A DNA stretch of 64,000 bases from Macrotrachela quadricornifera (GCA_022393335.1 JAJEKB010021802.1:296352-360351); one strand, 5' to 3'. Numbered from the stretch's first letter, positions 35,501 to 48,129 are shown. Notes: generated from the letters alone by a model not told the origin. Numbers and translations are program-made.

Positions 35501-36548
35501 TCATGAATATGCTTGAATGACATGTTTTTCTTTCTAAATTCAATAAAACAAAAGCATCAGCTTTTGTCATATTTTTTTTTCTTCTACCAATGCATTTATT
35601 ATTCAATCATACAATTTTTAGTTAGCTTTTCATCAATACAACTATATAAATAAATACTATATACATATAAAAAAATAAAATCATCATGTCATTGTCAATA
35701 AGTTTATTGTAATAGTACGTTGACAACGAGTAAGAATTCCATGGCCACAAAACTAGAACGGATATTCATTTCTCATATTGTAAGTAATAGTTTAGAGCTA
35801 CACACTTATTTTATTCCTTAAACATACTAAACTGTTAAATATTCTTTTGAAATCATAGATCCATCTTGTTTTTTGACGATAGTATCGATCACTAAAAGCT
35901 ATTCTAATTTTCATAAACATAGTCTGTTGTGTAATGAACTCTATTTTCTATCTTTTGAGACTTTTTTCGAGTCACAGCAACAAACAGACGTAATAAAAAA
36001 GCTCAAAAGACAACCTAAATATGAAAAAGCCAGTTTTTCTAGTTTATTCATTCTTAATGAATGAGTAGGATCTTCAGTATTTTTCTCAAGAAAATCAGAA
36101 AAACCTTGGTATTTTGAATTTATAAGTTTCTCAATACGATCTTTCAATTGAACTAATAAAAAACATCTAAAAGAAAATTTAGCGATGGATGCTCCTTTGC
36201 AAGGCTGGAGGGACTTCTGGTGGATTTTTTTCTCAAGTTTTTGCCCATATAACAGATAAAATTATGACAAACCGATATCAGAGTAGTTATGTACTGTCAT
36301 AGTACTTTTATTTTATACTATTTTGAACCCAAGAAAGGTACATTTTCCTAAAATGACTCCAAAGAATAAGTGATAATTATAAAATCGAAAAAAACAGGTG
36401 ATTATATATGGTCTGAATAGTTTCGTATCTAAGGAGCTATAATTTTAAAGTTTTCAAATGTATTAAATTATTGAATATCTATTTCGTAAGAAGTTAGTTT
36501 TTAGTGTGATTCAACTAATGTGCAATTTCTAAGAATGCATATTTTTAG
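32591..36548. other. Long AT-rich intergenic region, no gene supported
   Basis: Nearly 4 kb with only short stop-limited frames (up to 108 codons at 33541-33867, low complexity). No RNA gene, tandem array or inverted repeat of note was seen. The unresolved first exon of the gene at 36549 must lie toward its right end; an ATG at about 36184 is a weak candidate. Confidence 0.4.
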
Positions 36549-38259
36549 GATAATACAACTAGACCAATTAAAATCAATGAACCGACGAAGAACAATCAAT
36601 TTCATAAATTACTATCGTGGCCTCATATGAAGCCACACACATTTCGCGATGTTAATATTTCTATAAAAGATCTTCCCGAAGCACCGAGTGAAAAGTATTT
36701 TCATCCAAGATTTATAAATTATTAGTTGAATAAAGAAACAACTATCTCTATCTGTAGACGTAGCAGATTTTTATTGTCAATGGTCCTCACACTGTTGGTA
36801 GTAATTATCATCACTTCAATTAGTTTAGCCATCATCATTCCTATTCTGGTCAATCAGAATCAAATAACGACAACAACAACGACAACAACAACGACAACAA
36901 CAACAACTACTACAACAACAACGACAACGACGACCACAACAACTAGTAAGCATAACATTCTTCTTGGTCATTGACATTTTTGTTGCATACACTAATGTTT
37001 CCTTTTTGAACATAGCAACCAGTACAACAACATCAACTACTAGCACAACGACGTCAACCAGTAGCACAACAACTACAAGTAAGTAATAGGTTTCCTTGAC
37101 ATACTTAAGGATAAAACAATGACTTTTCCAACTATAACGTCAGTAGTTGTAGGTAAAATACTTAGGGTTGACCAAAATTTTGTATAACGGCGTTGAAAAG
37201 ACCTTATTAGATCAGGTAACATACTCAAAAGTGAAAAACCAAGTATACCATGTTGTAGAATTCTTTGAGACATGTCTAATGGTGTGTAATAGACCATATT
37301 TTCATAAGACTTTAAGAGAAATAGAGTTAATTTATTGATAGATGACTGAGTAGCTGCAACTACAATTACCCACATTCACACCGATAAGATCATCGGAGAT
37401 GCGATGTATATGAGGTTGCAGCCTGTCAAAAACTCTATAAAATCATATATGAAAAATAATATTTTCCAATTACTTTCGACTAATACCAAGGTTCACAATA
37501 TTCCATAGTTTACCATACATAGTTAGACGATCGTGTAGGTGTCGATATGTAGTCGTCTATTAGTATATTGACTCTATTTCTTTCAAAATCTTGTGAAAAC
37601 AACATTTATTAGATTATCATTGAACGCGCCTCAAGAAACTCTACGACAAAGTATATTTGTTTTTTCACTTGTGAATACGTTGCCTTATTTAATAAGATTC
37701 TTTTAACACGATTCTTCGATCTTTTGACCAGTCCTAATATTTTTATGCATGTGATTTTATTTTATTTTAAATTTATTTTCATTTAGCCGCGCTCCCATTT
37801 TATGGAGTTTTACTTAATCTCAATCCTTCTTCATTACCTGGTGGATGGTCCCTTTGCTACACAACAACATATGCGACAAACATGGATATGTCTGTTGTTG
37901 CAACAATGTTGGCTTCATGTAATAAAAATAATTTATTGCTTGGTTGTCGACCAGTTGGTACTACGATTTTGACTGTAGCTGCGATGGGTGATCGTGCTGA
38001 TGTTCTGTACAACTGTAGCTCAACATCGAGTTGCACACATTTGGCTAATGGTGTTGCATGGTATTTTTCAGATTCATATTCATGGGGATTTGCACAAGGT
38101 GGTGATACAGTGACACGCAGCACTTGTGATACTGAATCAACTAACGCTAACTATCGTCTGTGTTGGCATACAAATTCAAACGGTGGATATAGGTGTGGAG
38201 CTACAACAGGTCTTAATTCCGATGCAACTTGGGAAAAAGTTATGTATCACGGAAATTGA
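36549..38259 (+). CDS. Type II membrane protein, Thr stalk, unknown C-terminal domain
   Basis: Four exons join in phase: 36549-36694 (preceded by TTTTTAG), 36758-36945, 37016-37078 and 37787-38259. The 5' end is unresolved, because 36549 is an acceptor boundary and an upstream exon is needed. The product has a cytosolic tail (FHKLLSWPHMKPHTF...), a basic stop-transfer flank and a membrane segment (LLVVIIITSISLAIIIPILV). A nearly pure Thr stalk follows, then a C-terminal extracellular domain of about 155 residues. That domain contains GCRPVGTTILTVAAMGDRAD, VAWYFSDSYSWGF and RLCWHTNSNGGYRCG, with several cysteines likely paired. I cannot name the domain; a carbohydrate-binding or adhesive role is a guess. 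Intron 3 is 708 nt and its 100-codon minus-strand frame is unsupported. The Thr stalk is encoded by an ACN microsatellite that can change length. Confidence 0.65.
36861..36945 (+). repeat. ACA/ACG trinucleotide repeat coding a poly-Thr stalk
   Basis: About 28 consecutive ACN codons, mostly ACA and ACG, inside the second exon of the membrane protein gene. It is likely to vary in length between alleles. Confidence 0.85.
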
Positions 38260-39949
38260 ATCATACATGACTTTTACTCTAAACAAAGAATAGTTTATTA
38301 CTTATTCTAATATTAATTGCTCGAACTAACATGTCACTAAAGTTTTTTCACTAACCAAATTAACATTCAAAAATGAAGCGTATTTTTCGAAATTAATCTT
38401 GCTATTGATTAATATATAGAACAAACAATCAATATCTAGAAAAAAATATTTGAAATCGATTATTTTATATCATTCTTATATTGGACTTGGTAATAAATTA
38501 ATACTCTAGGAAAATATATGTTTAGAGAATATATGAAATACATTCGATTATAGAAAACCAAAAATTTTCTCATTTATTTATTTCTATAAGAATCAATGCG
38601 ACAGTCTATGATCAAAATAATAGAAATGAATTCTCTTTCACAGTTTAACGAAAGAACGAAATGTCAACTATTGTTCTATATCTGTATTTTAACATAAAAA
38701 TAACATAAATCAATATTATATGCAAATGAAAAGAGGTATGGCAATACATCAATAGCATCAACGTTTTGACAGGCATTTTTAAAATAACAATATGGAGAAT
38801 GAGAGAAGGGTGTATTCTATAGATTGTTGAAAGCTTTTGCATGATTGAATATTGTTTAATATATGCACAAAAAATCGCTTTCATAACAGGTCGACAAAAA
38901 ATTAATATTTTATTATGTTAAATCTACAACCAATCCTAGTTTTGGAAGTGATCATCAATAAATTATAATTATTGCAGTAAATAAGCGAAACAATCATTTC
39001 AAGGATGCTTTTTATCAAATATTACAAAGTTTTTCTTTTTATAATTCAATTTTACATCTTTCGTAGCTCTATTTTTAAACGTTGAATAATACAAATGCTT
39101 AACATAATCATAACAAGCAAATCTACTCAATCATTAGAGAGCATTCATATCACTTCAAATAAAGTATAAGTAACACGTCACCCTGTTGGCCTCGCTTAGT
39201 TCAATCCTGAAAGCAGAGTATAGAGACAAGAACATCATATGGTCAGAAAAAATTGTGATCTAGCTGGAGCGATATTTTTTGGATTCTTGTGATTGCAGCC
39301 AACTACCTGCCTACAATATCTTATATGTCTCTCGAAACTTCCTGTAAAATATATCCTTAATTTAGAGCAATTAACGCAGCTCTCCACACTGTAAAAAAAA
39401 GGATCTTTACCGAACCAAAAACCATATTGGCGCGCGGGCAAACGGTCCGATCCTTTTCTGGTTTCCTAAAAAGAAAGTTTCGTAACAAACTTCTTTTTAA
39501 CGAACGATAAAAAAGGTTTCGTACATAGGGTTCGGTACTAAACTTTTTCAAAAAAATCGAAACAGAGTTCCGTAGAGAGGGTTTCATGCTGAACTTTTTA
39601 CGCCAGATTTAAAAGAGATTTCGTAGGAACAGTTTCATATGTGCTTATTGGCACTGAACCTTTTGTCATCTACCCAATAGCTAATAATACAAGCAGCTCC
39701 AGACATAATGAAGCAATTTAGTCTCCATCAGAGATGGGCATCTCCATGAAAACAAGTCAAAATGAGATCTCTAAATTGTCCACGTAATTTTCGAATTAAT
39801 TTTTAAAACTGCGTAGACGGTCCACGTAATTTTTTTTTCTTGCAATACATTTTGAATACATCTATTGGAAACTAACTTCCAACTAAAAATTCATCTAGAT
39901 AGATTCCAATATTGAAAAAACTCAATCTTTCCCATGTAATTCTGAAACG
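38260..39949. other. Intergenic; possible old element at 39.4-39.7 kb
   Basis: Mostly AT-rich without genes. From about 39420 to 39660 the sequence becomes less AT-rich and contains repeated GGTTTCGTA/GTTTCATA-like words about 40 bases apart. This suggests an old repeat or transposon end. No protein could be recognised. Confidence 0.4.
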
Positions 39950-40290
39950 TAGACTAGACGCGTTTAGTCTGCGTTTAAGCGCGTCAGATGTTTCAAAATA
40001 TAATGTGTCGCGTCTAAACGCATCCAATGACTGCATTTGAGCCCGTTTGTAATAAGAGATGTACGGAGATGTGTTTATAACACGAAAGCGTTTGGATTAT
40101 GCAACACATCAAATGCGTTTCGGAGCGTTTCGATTAAGAAAACGTGTTTAGACGCGTTTGAACTGAGAAACGCGTTTCACTCATTTCTATAGCTGAACGC
40201 GCTTACAGTTTCATTTTATCTCATTTCTGAAAAAAACCAAATGCGTTTAAATGTATTTTCCTCACCCTCACGGTCGGAAACGCGTGCACA
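39950..40290. repeat. Cluster of AAACGCGTTT-like motifs
   Basis: Within 340 bases at least ten copies of ACGCGTTT, AAACGC or GCGTTTAA-type words occur in both orientations (for example AGACGCGTTTAGTCTGCGTT near 39957). A further copy (CAAACGCGTTTAAATCC) lies at 41482-41498, beyond the next foldback element. Such clusters resemble subterminal transposase-binding repeats. No transposase is found. Confidence 0.6.
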
Positions 40291-41069
40291 CACTTTTTTT
40301 AGATAAAAATAATTGTGAGTTTCCGAATAACTTCTGGCAACGCTCGAACAAATTTGACAAAACTTATTAATTCAGCATAAACCTTGAAAGATTTCAATAT
40401 AATTATGCACCTAATCACTACATAGTTTAGAAAACTTATAGTTGATTTTTTTCAAGTATTTTTACAATGGTTTTCAATCATTTTATTGAATGTAATAAAG
40501 TTTCCAGGTAAATAATAATAATTTTAATAATAATCTTTCCAAGCGAAACCATTACATTTCCTAGATTAGAAATTATCTTTTATTACAGTATAAGCTTTTA
40601 GTTCTGTTCAATTCAAGGCTTTTCTCTCAAAGATATTCTAGTTGAAAAATTAAATTTTTAGACATGGAGTAAAACGAAAAATAATGATTATTCACAAATA
40701 CGAGTCAAAGTAGAGTAGCCGATTCAAATTATTGTTTCAGAAAATAATAAATAAGAATATTTAAAAATTCACCAAGAAAAATGAAACTAAGAAGAAGAAT
40801 TATAATTATTAGTTTTAGAAATAAAAATATTTTCCGCTAGCTTATTAAAATTTTTTTTTTCAACGAACTACTTTATCCTTCATGAAGAACTATATTCTAT
40901 TCTCATTTGTCTTATTTTCTCCAATCAAAAAGTGTACATTTTATCATCCGAAAATTATCAGAAATATAAATTATTAACTAATATTGAAGAAAATTTATGA
41001 TATTTTATACATTTGATTTTATTTGAAATAAGTTCCAAAGACTATCTTATTAAAAGAGAAATCTCACGG
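40291..41069. other. Intergenic, no gene seen
   Basis: AT-rich spacer between the motif cluster and the foldback element. It may be the interior of an element whose ends are the ACGCGTTT-bearing stretches. Confidence 0.35.
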
Positions 41070-41465
41070 AAACATGCACCGCCTACGCGACCGCCCTATG
41101 TAAAAAAAACTCCAAAAATTATTTTAAAGAAAAATCAACTTTTATGTCTTTGGGACGATATCTGTGTATCGTTTATGTTAAATTAAAAGTAAAAACAATG
41201 AGATGGTATTGTCACTATAATTACTGTTAAAAGAAAATCAAATTTCATAAAATTTTATTGCAAATAATTTTTAGCAGCCGAAATGGTGAATTTTGGTTTT
41301 CTTTTAACAGTAATTATTCTAATAATGCCATCTCATTTTTTACTTTTAATTTAACATAAACGATGCACAGATATCGTCTCGAAGACAAAAACGTTGATTT
41401 TTGTTTAAAATAATTTTTGAAGTTTTCTTGACCTAGGGCGGCCGCGTGAGCGGTGCACGTCTCTG
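41070..41465. mobile_element. Foldback element, about 400 bp
   Basis: The left arm (about 41070-41245) begins ATGCACCGCCTACGCGACCG and the right arm (about 41300-41465) ends with its diverged complement. The match continues through CGATATCTGTG, TTAAATTAAAAGTAAAAA and TAATTACTGTTAAAAGAAAA. The spacer is about 50 bases. It is non-coding and the arms differ at several positions. Confidence 0.8.
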
Positions 41466-42679
41466 GCTTGGATGCGCTTACAAACGCGTTTAAATCCAAA
41501 AAATTTTCACATGGGTTATATGGTAAAAAGTTTATTAAAAATATACAAACTGATGAAATGAAAACAATAACATTATCTATACTTATATATGTATTTATAT
41601 AGAAACAAATTGAAGAAGAGTGATTATATGTTGCATTTGACTGAAAACAAATATCACGATTTAAAAATTTAAGCTTGAGTAATTAATACACTAGAATAAA
41701 CATAATGATTAATTTCCGTTTTATTCATAATATGCGTTTTTTTTTCAGTTATATATTAATCATCTTTTTAATGTACATACATTTTTGAAAAAGTATTTTA
41801 AAGAAATATCTTTTGTATTATAAAAAATTATATTTGAATTTATTTTCATATAAAAATTTTTAGTGTCACATTTATTTGACACTAAGTTTTTATATAATAA
41901 TTTTTTTTTATTAATAATATTATTTTGAGAACTGTTTTCTTAGCATATACCATATGTTAACACCAAGGCGTCAGATCAGAGCATGAAATTCAGTTTTTTC
42001 TTCTCTAACTTTTTTTATCATATTGAATGTCATCTATAGTGATGATTATACTGAAAACAAATATATGCAGATATATACATCCTTTTAATTGAAGAATTAA
42101 ATGTAAATAAAAACGAGTATTTGCTCTTGAAACGTACGTACGGTTAAATTTTTATTGTAAAGAAATACATGACTCTAAAAAATGTAAGTCTAACGTTACT
42201 ATAGTTAATCAATTGGAATAATTCAAGATTTTAAACCACATAACGTAAAATTTCACATCAATAGTACTGATATGTATATATATATATGTATCAATTGAAT
42301 TAATTAGAACACATTTACTATTATATTTTTCAAATCTATTCATATATTTGATTCTATTTCAATGCATCAACTGTAATCTCATAACTTTAAGATATGATCT
42401 TAGCTGTACAATAGTAGTGGTGATAAATAATATTTTTAATTACCAAAATGAAACTGACGATGAGGCAGAAAATATTAATTTTTATTCTTTATTTGAAGTC
42501 AGGTTTTCTCATTTGTAAAAGACGCAAAAAGGGGGTGTGGAACAGGTTTTAAAAGAAAACATTAAAAAAATTAATTATTTTTATTCAAAAAAAAAAGAAG
42601 AAGAAAAGTCAATTTTAAATTGGTTTATATTCTCTATAAGAATTGTCTGTATTTGTCTGGTATTAATTTCTCAATAATA
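41466..42679. other. Intergenic, upstream of first C2 gene
   Basis: AT-rich. A short hairpin (TTTAGTGTCA...TTGACACTAAG, about 41860-41886) is the only structure noted. This marks the change from repeat-rich to gene-dense DNA. Confidence 0.35.
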
Positions 42680-43970
42680 ATGTGTTCATATTCACTCTGT
42701 TTTGGTCTTAAACAAACATATTTTCAACCAACATTAGTAGCATATAGCAGTCCACCAGATGGTTATGATATTATTATTAAGTTTCATTCTGCAAAGGTTT
42801 ATTTTCAAAAAAATTCTTTTTTTAAAACATATATTTGTTATTTTTTCAGAATTTACCAAAAATGAATCTTATTGGATATACTAATCCATATTTTGTGGCT
42901 AAAATTGATCATCAAATATCATATACGTAAGTATTTATTAAAATATTTCGAAATTTTTTTTTTTTATCTATTTATTATTGTATAGATCAACTATATTAAC
43001 CAATACAGCAACACCTACATGGATTAATGAAGAATGGTTTATTCGAAATATTCCATATAATGCTAAACTTACAGTTAAAATTTATGATAAAGATCGTGAT
43101 AATATTATTCATCATTATATTGGTCGATTTGACATTGACAATCTTATTGATTATATACCACCATTAAAGGGTCATAAGATTATTGGATCATTTGGTCAAA
43201 ATAATGGTCGTTTTTATTTATCAATGCACTCAGTACCATCATCAGTAGAAACAAAACAATTTCCACGTTATACATTTGATGGTCCTTGTCGATATTCTCG
43301 TCATGATTCATTTTCTGTTGGTCGTTTAACAATGCTTAATGCTGATTGTGTTTATTCAACATGGAAAATTCAAATGAGAAGAATATCAGTTTATTTTAAT
43401 CCTCGTGATAAACAACATTGGAATACAAAATATCGTGCAGCACAAACTATATTTGGTGATCATCCACTTTCATTAGCATCACAAAGTACAATTAAATTTG
43501 CACATAAAGTTCTTTATGGTCGAACATTAAAAAATAATAAAAATGGTCAATTAAATGATGCAAATGATCTTTGGAAATTAATCTTTTCAGATCAGACAAC
43601 ACAAAATATAAAACCATGTGTTTATACATATATTATTGATGATAATACATGGAGATTTAGTCAAACAGGTGTTCATTTTTTTACTGATTATGCAAGTAAA
43701 CATGCTTTATTAGCAAATGGTTCTGAATATGTACGTTATGCTGGTGAATTTCATCCTCGTCCAAAATATGGATGGGATAGAATGAATGATGAATGGGAAT
43801 TAGTATTTGATAATGGATCTGGTACATATGCTCCTAGTAGTGATTTATTAAGTAATTTAAAAGAATTATTAATATTTAATTTTCCTGATTTAAATGTTGT
43901 TACATATGATTATAAAGATCCACAATTAAAACAAAGTATACAACAATTAAAATTATTTATGGAAGCATAG
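42680..43970 (+). CDS. C2-domain protein with fungal-type C-terminal domain, copy 1
   Basis: Exons 42680-42796, 42850-42926 and 42986-43970 join in phase (introns 53 and 59 nt) into 392 residues. The first 160 form a C2-like domain: SAKNLPKMNLIGYTNPYFV, then a beta-sandwich with AKLTVKIYDKDRDN. The rest (from about residue 160) is a conserved domain with GPCRYSRHDSF, STWKIQMRRI, RDKQHWN, YAGEFHPRPKYGWDR and DNGSGTYAP. From memory this C2-plus-GPxRYSRH arrangement occurs in many fungi, with no known enzymatic role. A lipid- or membrane-linked function is suggested by C2 but not shown. Copy 2 follows 1.3 kb downstream with the same exon lengths (117 and 77 nt). The ATG chosen matches the start of copy 2; an upstream in-frame ATG at 42620 is not shared. 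Confidence 0.85.
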
Positions 43971-45245
43971 AAAAATATCTTGATATGAATTATTAATTTT
44001 CTATTGTCTTCTATATTAGAATTTTATCATCAGTAAACTGTTTTTTTTTTGTAAGAATCAGTTATCTTAATTGTATTGATATTTTGAACACAAAAAATAA
44101 AATTTATTAATCATGATATGCTTATCAACTATTAATTTTAATCTTTTTCGGATTCATTTAATTATGTTTAACGTTGTAATGATAAATGTATAACCAGCCA
44201 TATTTACATTTATCAATGATATTATCAAATTCAAATAGTATTTGATAAAAAGTAGAAAATATATCATTTTATTATATATAAGATCCTAATTGTATTGTTT
44301 ATTGGATGTCTATTTGGTTTGATGATGACAGCAACAATCATTTTGTTCTGCCCTAATCAGTATCTATTGATTTAATCGAAATAGAATTTTTGCTCAATAT
44401 TGATTTTCCAAACCACATTTTTTGAATAATTTTCCTCATATTCAAAAGGAAACACTTTAGTACTATTTTCCATCCTATTTGAAATTATAAAAATGTTTCA
44501 AGGACCTTTTTACTTCGTGTTAAAAATTTAACTGATACAGTTTTTGAAGAAGCAACTCTATAATAAAAATTGAATTCTATTTTAAAAAAAAAAAATAGTT
44601 TTGAATATTTCTCAAAATAATCAATATAATACTGCGATATTTGTTAACATCATAATGCAAAAGGTAATGATTAAATTTTGATCAGTTATTTGATGTATTG
44701 TGAATATATCGATATTATTTATCAAAGATATTCTCTTAATAACACTTATGCTGTCTTTAATTTTATCATATCAGTATTCAATATATATTATCATGCATAT
44801 ATAAAATGATTTATGTTTGTTTTTATTTATAATTATTATTGAATAATGATCTAGTAGAATAACAAAAAATATCACATATTTACATATTTTAAACCGTCGT
44901 TCTTTTCCTCGTTTTTTTCTCCTTTAAAAATGGGTAACGTTAGTGACACTTATAAAACACAGTCTGTTTTACAACGTAATAGTAAGCAAGACGGACTGGT
45001 ATTATATAGAAAAAAAAAAGTAAGAGAAAGAGAAAGGATGACTTACAACGTGTCACTCTGTATTGTCGACAAACTGATTTATATTTACGTAAAAAAGAGA
45101 AAAAAAAGGGAAGATGTATTAAGACAGCTAGTCGAGATTTATTCTTATTGATTGATTTATAGTAAGTCAATTGATGTGTAAATTTTTAATTTTTTTTTTT
45201 AAAACTATTTGATTTTTTTTTCTTTAGATACAAATTATTTTACTA
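43971..45245. other. Intergenic between the tandem C2 genes
   Basis: AT-rich. The short frames on both strands around 44930-45170 overlap a purine-rich stretch and are not supported as genes. Confidence 0.4.
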
Positions 45246-46605
45246 ATGTCGTCTTACTCTGTTGCTTCTGGTGTTAAAACTTTATTGGAAGAAACAACAT
45301 TTTTTGGCTTGAATGATTCCGAAGATTGCTATGATTTTGTTATTCAATTTCTTTCAGCTTATGTTAGTTAATAATTATTTTTATTAAAAATACATTTTAC
45401 TATTTTAGAAGTTACCAAAGACAGATATTGTCGGTCATGGTGATCCATATTTTATAGCATCAATTGATGATCAATTATCATTAACGTATGTATTATTTCT
45501 ACTATATTCAAATATGAATATATGAAAATAAACTATTATATTCTTAAATTTTAGATCAACTATTATGTCTAATACAGGATCACCTGTATGGGATAATGAA
45601 AAATGGATTGTTCGAAATATTCCATTGGATGCTAAACTTACAGTTAAAATTTATGATAAAGATGATGAAAAAATTCTTGATGATTATATTGGTAGCTTTG
45701 AAATACTTAATTTAATTAATTATCATGCACCACCTCAAGGTCATGAAATAATTGGACCATTTAATAATTGTAATGGTTATTTTCATTTATCTGTTCAATC
45801 AATAGTATCATCAGAAGAAACAAAACGACTTCCACGTTATACATTTGATGGTCCTTGTCGATATTCTCGTCATGATTCATTTGCTGTTGGTCGTTTAACA
45901 ATGCTTAATGCTGATTGTGTTTATTCAACATGGAAAATTCAAATGAGAAGAATATCAGTTTATTTTAATCCTCGTGATAAACAACATTGGAATAAAGCAT
46001 ATCGTGCAGCACAAACTATATTTGGTGATCATCCTGTTGCATGTGCAGCAAAAGCTTCACTTAAATTAGCACATAAAATTCTTTATGGTCGAACATTAAA
46101 ACATAATAAAAATGGTCAATTAAATGATGCAAATGATCTTTGGAAATTTGTTTTTTCTGATCAAACAGCACAAAATATAAAACCATGTGTTTATACATAT
46201 GTTATTGATGATAATACATGGAGATTTAGTGAAACTGATGTTAAATTTTTTGTAGATATGGCAAGTAAACATGCTTTATTAGCAAATGGTTCTGAATATG
46301 TACGTTATGCTGGTGAATTTCATTCTCGTCCAAAATATGGATGGGATAGAATGGATGATGAATGGGAATTAGTATTTGATAATGGATCTGGTACATATGC
46401 TCCTAGTAGTGATTTATTAATTAATTTAAAAGAATTATTAATGTTTAATTTTCCTGGTTTAAATGTTGTTACATATGATTTTAAAGATCCTCAATTAAAA
46501 CAAAGTATGAAAGAATTAAAAAATGCAGTAGAAAAATATAAACATTCTACAACGACAATTCAACATCTTGTTGCACCTCAAGAATATCCATTAGAATATT
46601 TTTGA
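45246..46605 (+). CDS. C2-domain protein with fungal-type C-terminal domain, copy 2
   Basis: Exons 45246-45362, 45409-45485 and 45555-46605 give 414 residues, with exon 1 and 2 lengths identical to copy 1. The N-terminal exon is strongly diverged from copy 1 (MSSYSVASGVKTLLEETT against MCSYSLCFGLKQTYFQP). The C-terminal domain is almost the same protein and, over about 165 bases (45830-45994 against 43261-43425), differs at one base by my count. Copy 2 has an extra tail ending QEYPLEYF. The C2 part keeps AKLTVKIYDKDDEK with acidic loop residues that could bind calcium. The product is probably cytosolic because no signal peptide is seen. The role is unknown. Confidence 0.85.
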
Positions 46606-48129
46606 GATGAGTTAAAATTTTATATTTATTTTTTTTCATTTTTTATATAGAATTTTCTTTTAAGATCTCTTTGATTCTACAACTTTTTCAATATTTTGTA
46701 AACTAATGTATACGATTAAATGTTGTGTTGATAGATTTTTTTTTCTATGTATCAATCCTGCAATTCTTTTATAATAATAACATCAAATAGATAAAGAAAT
46801 ATATATACTAGAAACTCGAAGTGTCTACATGATAGACTCGAACAATATTCGCATGTTCTAAAGTTTCGAGATCTTAATTTTTGTTTTTTGATCACTTATA
46901 ATGTGTATGTCAAATTCAATGGAAATAATACAAAGAAGAGAAACAAAAAAAACTAATGAAATAATAACAATAAACATATTGTTTGTCAATCTCTTTTGTT
47001 ACTCTAGTACAATAAATAAAAATAAAATTATACGATTATAATCGTCATCTGCTAATTTCCATGTCAATATTTCCTCTTACACTTCTGTTGATAAAAATGA
47101 CGTTTCTTATTTTCTTTTTCCTAAATAGTTTTACAATTGTCGTCATCGAATCAATTACAACAGCTTGTATACACAAAATAATGAAATTTAATATTTTAAA
47201 TAATACGTCAACAAAAAACGTCATTTTTTCCGCGAAGCTTTATAGTATAGAACAGAACAGAGTAAAAAAAAATATGTATCCTATTGAAAACCTTGTAAAA
47301 ACTTTAATTATACTGCATGAATGCTCTCTAATCATAGCATGAAAATATTGTTTAACTTGTGTAAAATCAGATGAATTTTGTTAATGAATTTTAAAATTAA
47401 AAAAAATACAGTTTATTTTTTATTGTTATTTAAAAATTTTACAATATAATTATTAATAGATATGAAAACAAAACAAAGTTTATAATAATTCATCTAATTA
47501 ACAGTCTAAAAAGTCATATATCAATCCAAAATCAATCATAATTATGACAGCTATAAAACTTATTTTGACATGAGACAAGTTTGATTGATAGGAAAAATTT
47601 TTTCTTCTAAAAAATTCAATAAAATCTAAGCTAAATATATTTACTAAAGAACAATTCTTATTAAAATAATAATAATTGATTTTTCTTTCATTTAGAATAT
47701 ATATATATATGTCAACAACATTATTTTCTATGGATAATTAATTTTCGTTTATGACAACACATGACCGATAATAATGTTGACAGTTACCCTTTAGACAATT
47801 CTAGAATGTATACTTACTAAAAAGGCAAGTACATAGATTAAAAAACCAAAACGACAAAATAATCTATATTTCTTATTTACATTGATTCTAAAAAGACAAA
47901 ATAAATACAAGAATGGCAAAAGATAATTCAAGCACAAAAAAAAATAATAACATAATGAATATTATGTTTATTATTTCCACAGAGAATATAAAAAACATCC
48001 AAATGGCATATCTCTAATCTCTTCGAAACAAATAAACATTTTCTTTTATATATATATATATATATACGAAGATTTTGTTAATAGTCAAAAGTAAGATTTC
48101 TATATCAATTAAACTATTTATTACAAAAT
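46606..48129. other. Intergenic, no gene seen
   Basis: Very AT-rich, with (TA)n runs at about 47697-47710 and 48047-48066. The 93-codon plus-strand frame at 47061-47342 has a hydrophobic start but no recognisable domain and lies in low-complexity DNA, so it is left out. Confidence 0.4.

Noticed and set aside
37073..37375. A 100-codon minus-strand frame inside the third intron of the Thr-stalk gene
   Set aside because: No recognisable motif, no clear start context, and it lies wholly inside an intron of a better supported gene. It might be an old insertion but there is no evidence.
44930..45170. Overlapping frames on both strands just before the second C2 gene
   Set aside because: They read a purine-rich low-complexity stretch in opposite directions. 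Neither has a recognisable motif.
47061..47342. A 93-codon frame with a hydrophobic start, resembling a signal peptide
   Set aside because: AT-rich DNA gives such Ile/Phe/Leu-rich frames by chance. There is no domain, splice support or conserved cysteine pattern.
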